DNA of 64,000 nucleotides, from contig OX104114.1 in assembly GCA_944474755.1 (NCBI GenBank), positions 45,015,070-45,079,069 of the forward strand, in the 5' to 3' direction. Under the pieces are notes generated by a model. It made no database searches. It worked only from the letters and a program-made list of their open reading frames with translations, and had not been told where the DNA came from. The number at the start of each line of letters is the position of its first letter. The stretch's first letter is position 1. The stretch comes from Limnoperna fortunei (Eukaryota > Mollusca > Bivalvia > Mytilida > Modiolidae). Below, piece by piece: positions 22,112 through 32,405 of this stretch. Made by a program: the position numbers and the translations under genes.

Positions 22112-24021
22112 ATGTCGTCTGATGAGTCAGACGAAGTGAAGGTTTTTTGCATCAGACATTTGGCAAACTAAAGCCAGATATCAACAACAATTGTTAAATT
22201 TTGAAATTGCAAATGATGATTAGGTTAATTTTTCAGATTCCGACAGTGATTTGCCTAGTAAGTCTGGTAATAATGTTGGAGTTAGTATTTCACTAATGCT
22301 GAGCGAGGAATTTAATTGGGATCAATTGGCATAAAAGGTGCCACAGTGACAAGTTTATTTTCTTAGTGACATTTTTATTGAAAATATTACTAAAGAAACT
22401 GATGATAATGCTCGCATTCATATATCTGAACATTCTGTCAAAAATAAGATGTCCTGGACAAGGCCTACTCTTCCCTGAATTAGTGTTTTCTAGGTCTTAC
22501 CTCTCAGACGGGGATTGACAGGAAACCCACCATCAACATGTACTGGTTAACAGATTCATTTCGAAACACATCAACACTATCCAAACGAACGGCAAATTTT
22601 AAAGTATTAGCATTTCGCCAATTCATCACAGAAATTTCTTCGCGCGTTGCGCGTCATCCAAAATTTAATGCATTGTATAAGGTAATGCCGTTTTTTGGTC
22701 ATTTTAACAACACAACGTGAATATAATCCAAGACGCTATGTTACACTTCTTGAATCCATGATTTTTTAAAGGGCGCGTTCAGTTTTGAATGACATTTCTA
22801 AAAACCTAACAAATGAGGTGTAGAGGTTTGGATAGTTCCTGAGTGACGAATTGGATACTTTGTTGAAGTTGAAATCCTTATTAAAGGCGCGTTCAGTTTA
22901 AAAAAAACTAACAAATAATGTCTAAAGGCTTGGATTGTTGTTGAGTCACAAAGTGGATTTTTTCACTACATTGACATCAATCCAGGCACAAATGCTTCTA
23001 GCAAAGATATTTAGCAGCAAATGTAGTACGAAGGTGTATTGAATTGAGGGTTAAAATTAAATTGATATAGGCTACCACATTTACTTTAGCAATTTTTCAA
23101 AAGCGCATAATGTTTTAAGTGGGAGAACTTTGGAGCAGTTGCATGCTGTACTGTGTTTATTAATAGAAGGAATCTGCCCCGAGATATAATCTGCAAATCA
23201 CCAGATGGTGTTGTTTGTCATGGTGACATGCAGTTCCTTCAGAACAGTTGTCTTCTTGTAATTTAATGAAAGGACAAGAAGCCAGTCTATTTACTATCTT
23301 CCATTCATGAGCCATCATACACACCGGTTGAGGGATTAGTTAATGTTGAAGGTCTGTTCAGTATGCAGCAGTATGACTGCCATAAGGCTGTAGCAGAAAT
23401 ACATGCATCGTGCGTTGGGTTGTCAATGCTGACCAATACATCAAGATTACTGTAACAATTATTATACTCTGAAGTAGTCCAAGACAGTATTGTTTGCTTT
23501 GTTGGAGATGGCCAAGTTCAATGTTTTCCATTTGACTCCTTTAACAACAACTATTCATCTACCACTATCATAGCGTTCTTATAGTCTTTTGCGAGTTACT
23601 GCAAAATAGTCGCAAATGAAGACCATCTGCAGTACCTAATGAAGAGCGAATTAATGCTAATTCCAAGTGTCATCTAGGTTATGTCCCACATAAAAAGGAA
23701 ATGATTTGCAAGGCTCTGTCAAAAATAGGTGTTCTGCTTGTGGCAAACTCTTTTGCCTGCCTGATTGCTTTACTAGTTTCCATACAGGACGAAATTGCTA
23801 TAATTAAATATTCATGTTGATTCAAACGAAGACCATCTGCAAGACCTAATGAAATTCAAAGTGTCATCTAGGTTATGTCCCGCATAGAAATGAAATGATG
23901 TGCAAGGCTCTGTCAAAAAATGGGTGTTCTGATTGTGGCCAACACTTTTGCCTGCCTGAATGCTTTACTTGTTTCCATACAGGACGAAATTGATATGATT
24001 AAATATTCATGTTGATTCACG
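22112..24021 (+). pseudogene. piggyBac-like transposase relic
   Basis: A heavily decayed coding region whose order of motifs follows piggyBac/PGBD transposases. An acidic N-terminus starts at ATG 22112 (MSSDESDE, then DSDSDLPS). It is followed by GIDRKPTINMYWLTDSF near 22510-22565 (family pattern G..KP.I..YW..D), LYKVMPFFGHFNN near 22672-22712 (family LYK.RP..DHFN), NRRNLPRDII near 23163-23195, and WKDKKPVYLLSSIHEP near 23270-23315 (family WKDKR.V..LSTIH). A Cys/His-rich C-terminus follows (C-x2-C-x4-C-x3-C-x4-H, in CSACGKLFCLPDCFTSFH). Many stops and frameshifts separate these. The C-terminal ~200 bp is tandemly duplicated. The catalytic aspartates could not be placed with confidence. Confidence 0.72.
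23618..24021 (+). repeat. Tandem duplication of the piggyBac-relic C-terminus
   Basis: Copy A (23618-23824) and copy B (23828-24021) both run from 'gaagaccatctgc' to 'ttcatgttgattca'. Each keeps the Cys/His pattern (CSACGK..C and CSDCGQ..C) and ends near the same stop. Copy B has a short internal deletion. Confidence 0.85.
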
Positions 24022-24324
24022 TCATTCAAGTTTTTCATCACTATTCACATTAAGTTTTCCTGCTATTGTTAGTTGGGTTATTTCAAAATTATATTTAAAT
24101 ATTTCTGTTGGTGTTTCTTTTTATACTTCAACTATTAACAATAAAATTTTTACATTTTAATCGCTTCCACATTTGCCTACAAATATGTATGTTTAGGTAA
24201 ACAATAATTTTTTCCACTAAAGAACATTAACGCAGCAGATTATGCTACAGCGAAGAACAGGTATATGGGATGATGAATTTTTGTATCGACAACATATTTG
24301 TAACTCTTGGATGATGTAGTTTTT

Positions 24325-24420
24325 TGCAGGTAATGGGTACAAACTGTGCCCAACTCATTGCCAAATTTTATTGACGACAGAAGATATCAGAAGTTGGGTC
24401 CATGAATTTCACAAAGAAAT
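24325..24420 (+). pseudogene. Possible reverse-transcriptase fragment
   Basis: The frame at about 24331-24372 reads VMGTNCAQLIAKFY, resembling the GIPMGTNCAPLLAD motif of the reverse-transcriptase family whose relic lies at 27600-29124. A stop follows and nothing else supports it. Confidence 0.3.
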
Positions 24421-25571
24421 ATATTTAAGAACTTCTGTCAACTAACTCAATTTGCTGAGTGATTTCCATTAATTTATCCTTCAGAACTGGAATTAAATAA
24501 ACCGAAGAAACCACTTCATCAACATCGTTTGTAGACTTGCACCCCGACTTGCCCCTCGAATATGATACAGCAGATATCGTAGCACAACAAGATCTAGGAC
24601 GAGATGATTTTAATTTCAAAATTATAAATTTTTCTCATTATGCAGCAATATGCCTGATTCTAATGCATACGGTGTCTACATTTTTCAGTTGATCACTTAT
24701 GCAACAGCTAAAATCTAGTATACGGATTTTAACAAACATCACCAATTTTTTTGGGGAATAAACTTATAAACCAAGACGAGAAAAAATAAAATGACGCGTC
24801 TGCGCCTTTAATAAGTTTTACAACAAATACCACTTCCTTGTCAAAAAGTATCTCGTTTCAATATTTGAATTGACGAACACAGCGATTGTGTCTCGATTAT
24901 TATTGGATACACCAATTTCTGAGTTGTTTATGATACCCATCAATTATCATCAACAAAACAACTCACATAATACAGTAATGGAAGCGGGAGGTTTGGCATG
25001 CTATCATTTCTTTTGAAATACATGTACCAAGTCAAACCGTTGCTGTAGTACTGTATTTTTTTGTTTTTGTTCTCGAGTTTGCCGGTTTCTCTGACTTTTA
25101 TTTGTGGACTGTTAGTTTCATCGGTGTTTGGTATTATTTTTTTAATTCACGGTATCATCTCACATTGTTCAGCAATTATTTAAAAGCAAATTATGGACAA
25201 AAACCGACCGACAAGTAGAAAGTTAAAGTCAAGCAACGATTAACTACTATGGATACAGACAAATACACTACACGAAGTGAATAACACGACCCATTTAACA
25301 GGTGCATTAAGGTGCTTTTTCGATTAGGGAACATCTTTTAATTAAAAACAAGTCGAAAAAATCATGGTCATGTCAAAATTTTAGTCGATTTCAGTAAGAT
25401 GAAAGAAGTTAGTGAACATGTCTGATCGTATTACGAATGCACGTTCGTAAAACCTACGAGTACTTGATAGCAGTATTCAAACAATGACACTGATATGTTC
25501 TTTAAATTTTCTGCAATTAAAATAAGCTACGAAAATTATTATACAATTATAGAAGTATATTGTTTAGCTTC
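24421..25571. other. Intergenic, nothing recognised
   Basis: No supported gene; the 64-codon minus-strand frame at 24425-24619 has no known motif. Confidence 0.4.
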
Positions 25572-26131
25572 AATTGTTATCTTCAGTTTATTCCAAAACA
25601 GGCGGTTGGCCTTTCAGATTTAACACAACGTAGTTGATATCTGAGGGGATAGTTTTAAAAAGCTATTCTCATATTTGGGTTTAAAGTTCCATACAAAATA
25701 GAATTTACACAGCTATGTAAATAACACATGTACATGTATATATACAATGTATCCATGACTTTGTTAACATCTGTTCATTTTTGGGCTCTGTAGTGCAAGA
25801 CCATTGTTCCAATGTTTATGCATTTCTCTTTTAGCTTTGTTTACTACGAGAGATATATCTAGACATAACAAAATCATGTACCAAAGTTTAGTAACGCTAC
25901 CATTGTCGTCGCAACGACTTAAACATTACATATGCAGATGTGAAAATTTCTTTCAAATCTCCAAAGGTCCTCCAAAAGTCATAGTGGCAACGCAAATGTA
26001 GCCGCTACCGCACATTGCACGATTGTCGCTTAAACGATAGTGTTTACTTTATTATTTAAGGTAAGTTTTGGGTGTGACATATATTTACATGCTTATAACA
26101 TTATAAATAGTATACTACAGCTACGCCGGAA
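25572..26131 (-). pseudogene. Class A GPCR pseudogene (cluster copy 3, 5'-truncated)
   Basis: A decayed head-to-tail duplicate lying directly 3' of the intact minus-strand gene. On the minus strand it starts inside TM3 at about 26131, directly joined to 15 bp of 3' sequence after the neighbour's stop codon. It runs through the TM4/ECL2 region ('cctttggagatttgaaagaa'), ICL3, TM7 and the tail, ending 'gcctgttttggaataaac', parallel to the neighbour's own end. TM6 is missing: about 88 bp between 'atgcatg' and 'gactttgttaac' of the intact copy is deleted near 25755. Several frame changes and stops are present. Nothing 5' of TM3 survives. Confidence 0.88.
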
Positions 26132-26139
26132 ATCTCTAG

Positions 26140-26145
26140 TTTATT
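26140..26145 (-). terminator. AATAAA overlapping the stop of the minus-strand receptor
   Basis: The coding end reads TGAATAAA on the minus strand, so a polyadenylation hexamer begins with the last base of the stop. The duplicate pseudogene has the same arrangement near 25580. Whether it is used is unknown. Confidence 0.4.
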
Positions 26146-27137
26146 CAAAAATAGGCGGTTGCTCTTTCACATTTAACACTTATATTTCCAGACACAATGG
26201 CGGGTACAATCCTTGACATCTGATTTTTGGTAATACAGGGGAGTGATTTCAAATATGCTTTTCTCATATTTCTGTTTAAAACACCATACAAAACACAATT
26301 CATACAGCTGTTTAAATAACACATGTATATAGCCACAGTATGCATGCTGTCTGGAAAATCAGAACTCTTTAATCCTATCGTGGTAATGCCAATAGGGAAG
26401 TACAGGAACATATACGTAATAAAAACTGCAAATTGTGACTTTGTTAACATTTGTTCATTTTTTAGTCTCTGTCGTGCGAGACCATTGTTCCAATGTTGAT
26501 GCATTTCTCTTTTAGTTTTATTTACGTACCGATATATTTGAACATAACAAAATCCTGTAACAAAGGCTGGTAACGCTACCAATGTAGTTGCAACAACTAT
26601 CGAGAAAATCTTGTTTCCATAACGATTAAATATGCACGTGTGTAAATTTCTTTCAAATCTCCAAAGGTCCTCAGAAAACCATAATGACAACGCAAATGTA
26701 GCCGCTACCGTACATTGCACGAATGTCGCTAAAATGATAGTCTTTACTTTACAAATTGAGTTAAATTTTTGGGTGTGACAAATTTTTACATACCTAACAG
26801 TTGCTATCAACATAATAAACTGTATACTACAGCAATACAGGAAAGCGGTCATGCTAGCTTGAAATCTACAATGCAGTCCTTCTGGTTCCTTGTTGGAAAT
26901 CAATACATGCATACTAAATGGCAATAAAAATCCACTTATAAGTAAATCCACTGAAGCCAGTAACGCAACTATTAGGTTCTGGACGGTCCTCAAATGTTTG
27001 ACCCTTGCTATTGTCCACATTATAAGTAAATTTCCAACTGTTCCTATTATATAAATAGTAAAAGAGAAAATCAAACATCCAATGCGTGTTGCCAAACTAT
27101 ATAGTCCCATGGTTTCAGGTCTATTTACATCAGACAT
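26145..27137 (-). CDS. Rhodopsin-like (class A) GPCR, intact, minus-strand subgroup
   Basis: A single-exon seven-helix receptor of 330 codons from ATG 27137. The second ATG (residue 10, 27110) has the better start context (A at -3, G at +4) and aligns with the start of the other intact copies, so the real protein is probably 321 residues. Numbered from residue 10: N27 in TM1 (GTVGN), D55 in TM2 (LASVD), the C81/ECL2-Cys pair for the conserved disulphide, VRY instead of D/E-RY after TM3, P in TM5 (LPAF) before FCY, YFPIG in TM6, NCVLYG instead of NPxxY in TM7, then NRNMRKAYLKSLPC as helix 8 with a possible palmitoylated Cys. The layout is nearest to melatonin-receptor/moody-like receptors; ligand unknown. 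An AATAAA overlaps the stop codon (26145-26140). Receptor pseudogene 3 follows 14 bp later. Confidence 0.92.
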   Translation of the reverse strand: MSDVNRPETMGLYSLATRIGCLIFSFTIYIIGTVGNLLIMWTIARVKHLRTVQNLIVALLASVDLLISGFLLPFSMHVLISNKEPEGLHCRFQASMTAFLYCCSIQFIMLIATVRYVKICHTQKFNSICKVKTIILATFVQCTVAATFALSLWFSEDLWRFERNLHTCIFNRYGNKIFSIVVATTLVALPAFVTGFCYVQIYRYVNKTKREMHQHWNNGLARQRLKNEQMLTKSQFAVFITYMFLYFPIGITTIGLKSSDFPDSMHTVAIYMCYLNSCMNCVLYGVLNRNMRKAYLKSLPCITKNQMSRIVPAIVSGNISVKCERATAYF

Positions 27138-27595
27138 ATGTGATACTATAATTCTGTATATAAAGATATCACAACCCTATGGGATAATAATATAAATTTA
27201 ATTATTCTTTAACCTTTAAGGTTCTTTGTGACAGCTCAATCTCTTTTTTTGTTTTGTAGTTTTAATCGGATATTGTTATGCTCGCATAAATAGATCAATA
27301 AAATGTAAAAGAAGATAAACTTATTAACGCTTTCTTTTAACTTGTTTGCATCTCATTTAGAATTTTTTTTCTTGATTAATTTCGTTTACGAAAATAACTG
27401 ATTATTTTCATCCTTACTACTAAATAATAAGGAAACATTTATTTTAAGCCGGGAAACGTGATTTACTTACCGATTTACATTCACAGATTTTTCATGTTTA
27501 TTTCATGTCTTTTATCAAAGTTCAAAGAGAAACACTGATATTTTAAATAGACACAAAAAAACCTTGTGAAAAAATAGCAAAAAAAAACCGTCCAC
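27138..27595. other. 5' region of the minus-strand receptor
   Basis: 'gttttgtagttttaatcgga' near 27252 is shared with receptor pseudogene 1. No clear TATA-type promoter was chosen. Otherwise nothing recognised. Confidence 0.35.
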
Positions 27596-27599
27596 ATAA

Positions 27600-29124
27600 C
27601 AACAGCCGAATGTCAAGGGATAAATCTAAAGCCGAAAATAGAAAAAACATACACAACGCAACACAAAAACCAAAAATACGAAAACAGAAAGAAAGTAACC
27701 CGAACCCAATAAAAACCATTGTGCACTCAGGTGCTCCGGATGCGCAAGCTGTGCCTGCATTTAATTAGACAACGTCGAGTTACTCATTGTCATGTTGATA
27801 TAGCTAGGAAAAAGTCAAATCCAGAACATAGGAAACTCTACCTATGACTCTTCGAAAATGTCTAATCGTATTTGAGTAATTAATTTCTATAAAGGTCAAT
27901 TAAGGAATGGTGGCGACCATAGAACTTCTAGAGAGATAACACCAACATAGCTACAATAAACCATTGTTTGAGTCTTTTAGTAGTCAACAGCAGCGATCGG
28001 TATTGAAAATCGGAATGCCGATCGCAGGATCTAAAATAACGTATAAGTTGTAAAATGTATACACCATACGCTTTATAGCTGCTGGAATGTTGCTGTCGAT
28101 GAACGGGAAGATTACAATAGGAAAGTTGAAGTCATCACGTTTGTACGTTTGTCCTAGAGTCTAGTTTGTAGTTATCCGGAGTCAATTTCTAGGGTTGGTC
28201 TATATAAAAGGCTGCACTCAGTATACGTCTTCAATTTCAAGCTCGCTACTGTAAATTATCACTAAATGTAGCATTGTTGATGGACAAAACTTTTTCATCG
28301 GACCTTTTAGGCACTCTGCCTCATACGAGTACAAAATCACGTCTGCGAGAAGAAAAACACAATTAGTATCCACTGGAATACTAAACGGTCTGTTTAAAAA
28401 AAATGTCCTCCAAACATGACGAATATATTCAATCAGAAAAAGTAACATTTGACAGATTTTTGATGACGAAGTGAGTTCTGTCATGGCTACTTACCAGGTA
28501 CTTATTTTGTCTCTACGATTTTTTTAAACAGCGTTTAATAAGATCTTTAAGCATGGGTTTAAGCTGCATAAGAGGAATGCCATATAGAGTTTCGAGAAAG
28601 CAAATGTTTTAATGCTGTTAAATTTGGAAAGAGATCCAGACCACAAGATGTCGATCGGGCCTTTTGAATGTCCACATTTCATTTGTGCCACTCCTGTAGT
28701 AGAATATGTCACTGTATTTTTGTAGTTCTGTTTTAACTGTTGTTAAAATAGTGGTCAGAAGTTTCTATAGTGTTTTGGTTGTACACTAAGATGATCCATT
28801 TCTGAAAAGCTATTTGTATGGACTAATGTGAAGTTTTGAAATCCCATACAAGAAAGGTAGATCACAATCTCGACTTTGATTTAGAGACCAAATGATGTTT
28901 TTTTTTGCCTTATCTGCTTACATAACAACGTATTTATCATTACAATCAGACAAAGTGTTAAGAGCATCAAGTTTTCTGAAGATTGATGATGTATTAGTAC
29001 TCATAGACCTTTTTAAACGACTCATTATTAGTTGAATCAATGACCTCAAGGTTTTACCCCTTCGGAGAACCTTGTTATGCATGGTGGTATGGTAGAATGC
29101 AGCAGTAGTTTTAATTAAACGCAT
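27600..29124 (-). pseudogene. Reverse-transcriptase retroelement relic
   Basis: Minus-strand translation, 5' to 3': CNDKYVVM near 28925; IKTFAFSKLY near 28600 (family KTFDFSTLYT); a fragment with FLIEYIRHV, DTNCVFLLADV and YSYEAE at about 28450-28300 (family MGTNCAPLLADLFLYSYEAE); YSSELEIED near 28230; RDDFNFPIV..FPFIDSNIPAA near 28130-28080; and FYGRHHSLIDLY near 27920-27890. The order matches one reverse-transcriptase protein that I recognise as common in mussel genomes, but frames and stops are broken throughout. The YxDD segment is not preserved. I cannot say whether the family is Penelope-like or another non-LTR type. A related relic lies at 51385-51790. Confidence 0.7.
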
Positions 29125-29789
29125 AAAATAAACACAACACCTTGTTTACGTTCCAGCTCGAATTTATAATTCGAACTAATAAATAAACTAGTCTAATAAA
29201 GCTAATTAATATATTAATATGAATGTATCACAGAAACACAGACTTAAACGTGTCCTCTCCTGACTCCGCCAAATTTATCTTGAACCACGTGAGATAAACA
29301 AAAACAAATAGTTTTGTGCAACTAATTATAAGTGTACCTCTCACTAAATAAATGACACTTTGTATCCAGAATACATCAATAAACACTTCAAAAATAAACA
29401 AACATTGTTTGCAGTATTTACCTATATGATACAGCAATCTTATTTTTTTTAACTATTTTATTTTTTTTAAATGGACATACATTACCTCCGTTAAACAAAA
29501 TAAAAGGATGTACTTTGTTTTTCAACACTGCCACAGTCGTTTCAATAAAAAATTTGTCGGTCATCAAACTTTCAACAGTCCGTAAAAACTATGAAATTTG
29601 CACAAGTTTGTTGAATTAACCTAACATCATAATGTAACTTTTATAGAAATAGGTAATAAGAATGAGCTCATTTCCGGGCGTAGGAATAACCCATAAATTA
29701 AAAACGGCCATAATTCTCCAACAACTACAACACGTACTTGACAGTCTTCATAAAATATCAAAACCTTGCAAAACACATAGTCTTTTGTT
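29125..29789. other. Intergenic, nothing recognised
   Basis: No supported feature. Confidence 0.4.
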
Positions 29790-29944
29790 TGTACTCGACT
29801 CCAATCTTAATTGACAAGGATTGGCCGTTTTCCTGCTGTAAATCTGGGGTTTTCTCCGGGTACACCGGCTTCCTCCACCATTAAAACTGGACGCCTTAAA
29901 ATAGCTGTAAAATTGCTGAAAGTAATCAAACAAACAAACAAAAA
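29790..29944 (+). mobile_element. 5'-truncated tRNA-derived SINE
   Basis: Body and tail of the CAAA-tailed family: 'gtactcgactccaatcttaa', 'ctccgggtac', 'aaaactggacgcc', 'aaattgctgaaagt', (CAAA)n. The tRNA-like head is absent. Confidence 0.85.
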
Positions 29945-30391
29945 TAATCTTTTGTTTGTAGATAATATATTTAAATTGTAGGTGTTTAATTTATTGTAGG
30001 TATAAAGCAAAAATATTTAAATGTTTTGACAAACCATTTTTGACGTGTACAATTTTAGTAACGACATATATAAAAATTTCGTTGCAACTAAATTAAAAAG
30101 GCAAATAGGAATCTTGCAAACCAAATTGTGTTACCTTCGTATTTTGTATATTATATTGCAACCACTTAGTCGATGACTATGTTAGCAGACTGTTAGTGCC
30201 CATCACACTTATCAACATCAGTGCTTACAAGAATGTCATTTCCTGTTTCGGTTATTAGGCCATTGCTTAAAATAAAAGCCCAAAAAGTCCGACAATAATT
30301 TCAATTTTTACGTTGTGTATCACAAAATGTAGATATGACAAAATCTTCAGAATCTTAATTATTTGAAATTTAACTTTTTGTTGGCTTGAAG
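29945..30391. other. Intergenic, nothing recognised
   Basis: No supported feature. Confidence 0.4.
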
Positions 30392-30434
30392 CGCCTCTGA
30401 CGAGTCTTGGTTATACAAAACGCGCCTACGGCAT
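30392..30434 (+). ncRNA. Degenerate hammerhead-like motif
   Basis: 'gcctctgacgagtcttggtt' then 'atacaaaacgcgcctacggc' keeps CTGACGA and most of the surrounding order. GAAA has become AAAA, stem II is damaged and the GTC triplet is lost, so it should not cleave. It belongs to a related but different repeat whose following sequence ('ataactttggtatctctgat') does not match the 510-bp unit. Confidence 0.5.
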
Positions 30435-30780
30435 AGTAAATTTTATAACTTTGGTATCTCTGATGACATTTTTTATGTCGAGGCATACTCATAATAAATA
30501 TAACAAAAGGTCACAAAAAACATTTCTTGCGTTGTCACTGTAAAATATGTGGTTCTCATTATTTGATTTGGTTTAAAATAATAACGTCATAACCAACCAT
30601 AAACACGCAATTAGTATATGCCGCCGTTCGAATAATCACATTTTATATACTAGAGAATATAGTACTATAAATATCCTATAAAAAGTCTTGAAAATTATGC
30701 AACGATACAAATGACGGTGTTTCTGGTCGAATCTATAGACAGACTGACCAAAGAATGGCCTTAGTCTTAATATTAATAAA

Positions 30781-31439
30781 GGGTTACGGACAAAATCCCT
30801 TCCGTATAATTTAGATAGGCGGACAAAATCCCCCTTGAAAATTTTTCAAGGCGGACAAAATCCCTCCCGAATCGGATTATGGTAATATCGCTAAGTATTG
30901 TGCATCGTTTTTTATAGTTTTTTACTTGCATGGTACTTGAAATGATGAATGAGACAAAGATTAAAACATGGTTTTTTTTTCACTGAAACGCATCGTTCGA
31001 TATGGTTTGTGTTGTATGACATGTGTTAATAAAGGAACCGCGTTTAACTTATTAGTAAAGGTTATACCCGTTTCAATTTTCTATAAGATATAGAAAATGT
31101 TTTGCTCAAGTAAGCGATGTTCGTTTTATCATAAACAATCTTAATTAACAAGCCACCAATTAAGCACTGCAAATGAGACAAACAATTATTATTATTAAAA
31201 AATTAAAACATATGGCGGTTTTTTTTAAAGGTTTATCTGTATATGTACGAGACTACGATGTGAACATTTAAAAAACATGCATTTTCAAAAATCATATTCG
31301 AGAGGGATTTTGTCCGCCTTGAAAATTTTACAGGGGGGATTTTGTCCGCCTTGTAAATTTAACGAGGGGGATTTTGTCCGCCTATGCTTAATTATACGGA
31401 AGGGATTTTGTCCGGGGGGGGGGATTTTGTCCTACACTC
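30781..31439. mobile_element. 659-bp inverted-repeat element with 9-bp target duplication
   Basis: The ends are imperfect inverted repeats built from a ~15-bp unit, 'ggcggacaaaatccc', present three to four times at the left (30786-30875) and four to five times inverted at the right (31305-31435). Spacer words such as 'ttccgtataatt' and 'gaaaatttt' are also mirrored. Exact flanking copies of 'attaataaa' (30772-30780 and 31440-31448) are a 9-bp target duplication inside the older hammerhead repeat. There is no coding capacity. A 9-bp duplication with long complex ends fits Mutator-like elements best, but that is inference. Confidence 0.85.
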
Positions 31440-31610
31440 ATTAATAAATAACGTAAAACATATTGATCTTGAACTTTCTCACTCTAACTGAACTCAACTT
31501 CTATACATAGCACCAACCATCCCCCACCCACCCGGGTACGCGCTGTAACTTGGCTTTGCTTAAATATTCCAACAAAATGTTATCAAAATTACCAAGGTGA
31601 CAAATTCATT

Positions 31611-31652
31611 ACGCCAGACGCGTTTCGTCTATTCAAGACTCACCAGTGGCGT
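31611..31652 (-). ncRNA. Hammerhead ribozyme, probably inactive
   Basis: Minus-strand 42-nt motif with intact stem I (ACGCCA/TGGCGT), stem II GTCT/AGAC, GAAA and a GTC triplet. The core reads CTGGTGA in place of CTGATGA, changing an invariant A, and stem III is two bases shorter than in the array. Cleavage is expected to be poor or absent. Confidence 0.75.
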
Positions 31653-31916
31653 TTAACTCTAAATGCTTAAGATATTCTTCATTGGGAGATGAAATAATTT
31701 TTTTTTCATTGGGAGATGGAATAATACAAGTTCACTGGGATCGTGTAAATACACAATACAGGCAGTTCAAAATATTATATAATGAGTTTAAAGAAAGCTG
31801 CTAAACCAGTGCACTTATTTAGTATCGCATCGACAAACATGATACAGCATAAACAAAAAATAATATACAAGTCTAGAAGATTTGCGACGATACAAACGAC
31901 AGTTTAGAGTTAGTGT

Positions 31917-31940
31917 CTATATATATATATATATATATAA
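31917..31940. repeat. (TA)n microsatellite
   Basis: About ten TA units between the reverse hammerhead repeat and a SINE. (TA)n also borders both ends of the main hammerhead array. Confidence 0.9.
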
Positions 31941-31977
31941 CGGTATGAGTAATTGTTAAAAATATAAAAGACACGGG

Positions 31978-32238
31978 GTCCTCGGTGGCCGAGTGGTCAA
32001 GGTAGTTCGTCTACTATTGACCACGTGGTCTGTCAACACTTAGATTGCGGGTTCGATTCTCCGTGCAGGCCGGGTGTACTCGACTCCAATCTTAATTGAC
32101 AAGAATTGCCAGTTTTCCTACCGCAGGTCGGGAGTTTTCTCCGGGTACTCCGGCTTTCTCCCCCAATAAAAACTGGAAGCCATGATATACCTGAAAAATT
32201 GCTGAAAGTGGCGTTAAACACCATCAAACAAACAAACA
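31978..32238 (+). mobile_element. Full-length tRNA-derived SINE with 13-bp target duplication
   Basis: Best reference copy of the family. A box 'tggccgagtggtcaaggtag', B box 'gggttcgattctcc', a central body with 'tccgggtactccggc' and 'aaactggaagccatga', and a (CAAA)n tail. The exact duplication 'ataaaagacacgg' lies at 31965-31977 and 32239-32251. Confidence 0.95.
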
Positions 32239-32251
32239 ATAAAAGACACGG

Positions 32252-32405
32252 TTTACTCTACTCCAACCGAAACTGACAGGTTTCCTGCCATTTTTGGAGA
32301 TTTTCCCGGGTTTACCAGGCATCCCCCCTTAAATAAAAATTAAACGCGATGATATATCTGAAACATTGCTATAAGTAACGTAAGCAACAGTTCAAGCAAA
32401 CAAAC
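32252..32405 (+). mobile_element. Older, diverged SINE body
   Basis: Starts at 'tttactctactccaaccgaa', the counterpart of 'gtgtactcgactccaatc', and ends in 'caagcaaacaaac'. The younger SINE at 31978-32238 inserted immediately at its 5' side. Confidence 0.75.

Larger units (their letters stand above)
30690..31915 (-). repeat. Reverse-strand copy of the hammerhead repeat, split by an insertion
   Basis: On the minus strand, 31915-31440 and 30780-30690 together match slightly more than one ~510-bp monomer of the 12222-14056 array, in the same internal order: 'cgatcccagtg', 'gagttaaacgccac', 'ttgtcaccttggt', 'gatcaatatg', 'actaaggccattc', 'gtatcgttgcata'. It is more diverged than the array monomers, is interrupted by the element at 30781-31439, and borders (TA)n at 31917-31940. 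Confidence 0.85.

Noticed and set aside
22120..22140. Hammerhead-like core CTGATGAG..GACGAA in the piggyBac relic
   Set aside because: Stem II would have a one-base loop, there is no GTC or matching stem I strand, and the bases read as the acidic start MSSDESDE.
31978..32060. tRNA genes suggested by A- and B-box words
   Set aside because: No closed acceptor stem, and the same head is always followed by the SINE body and CAAA tail.
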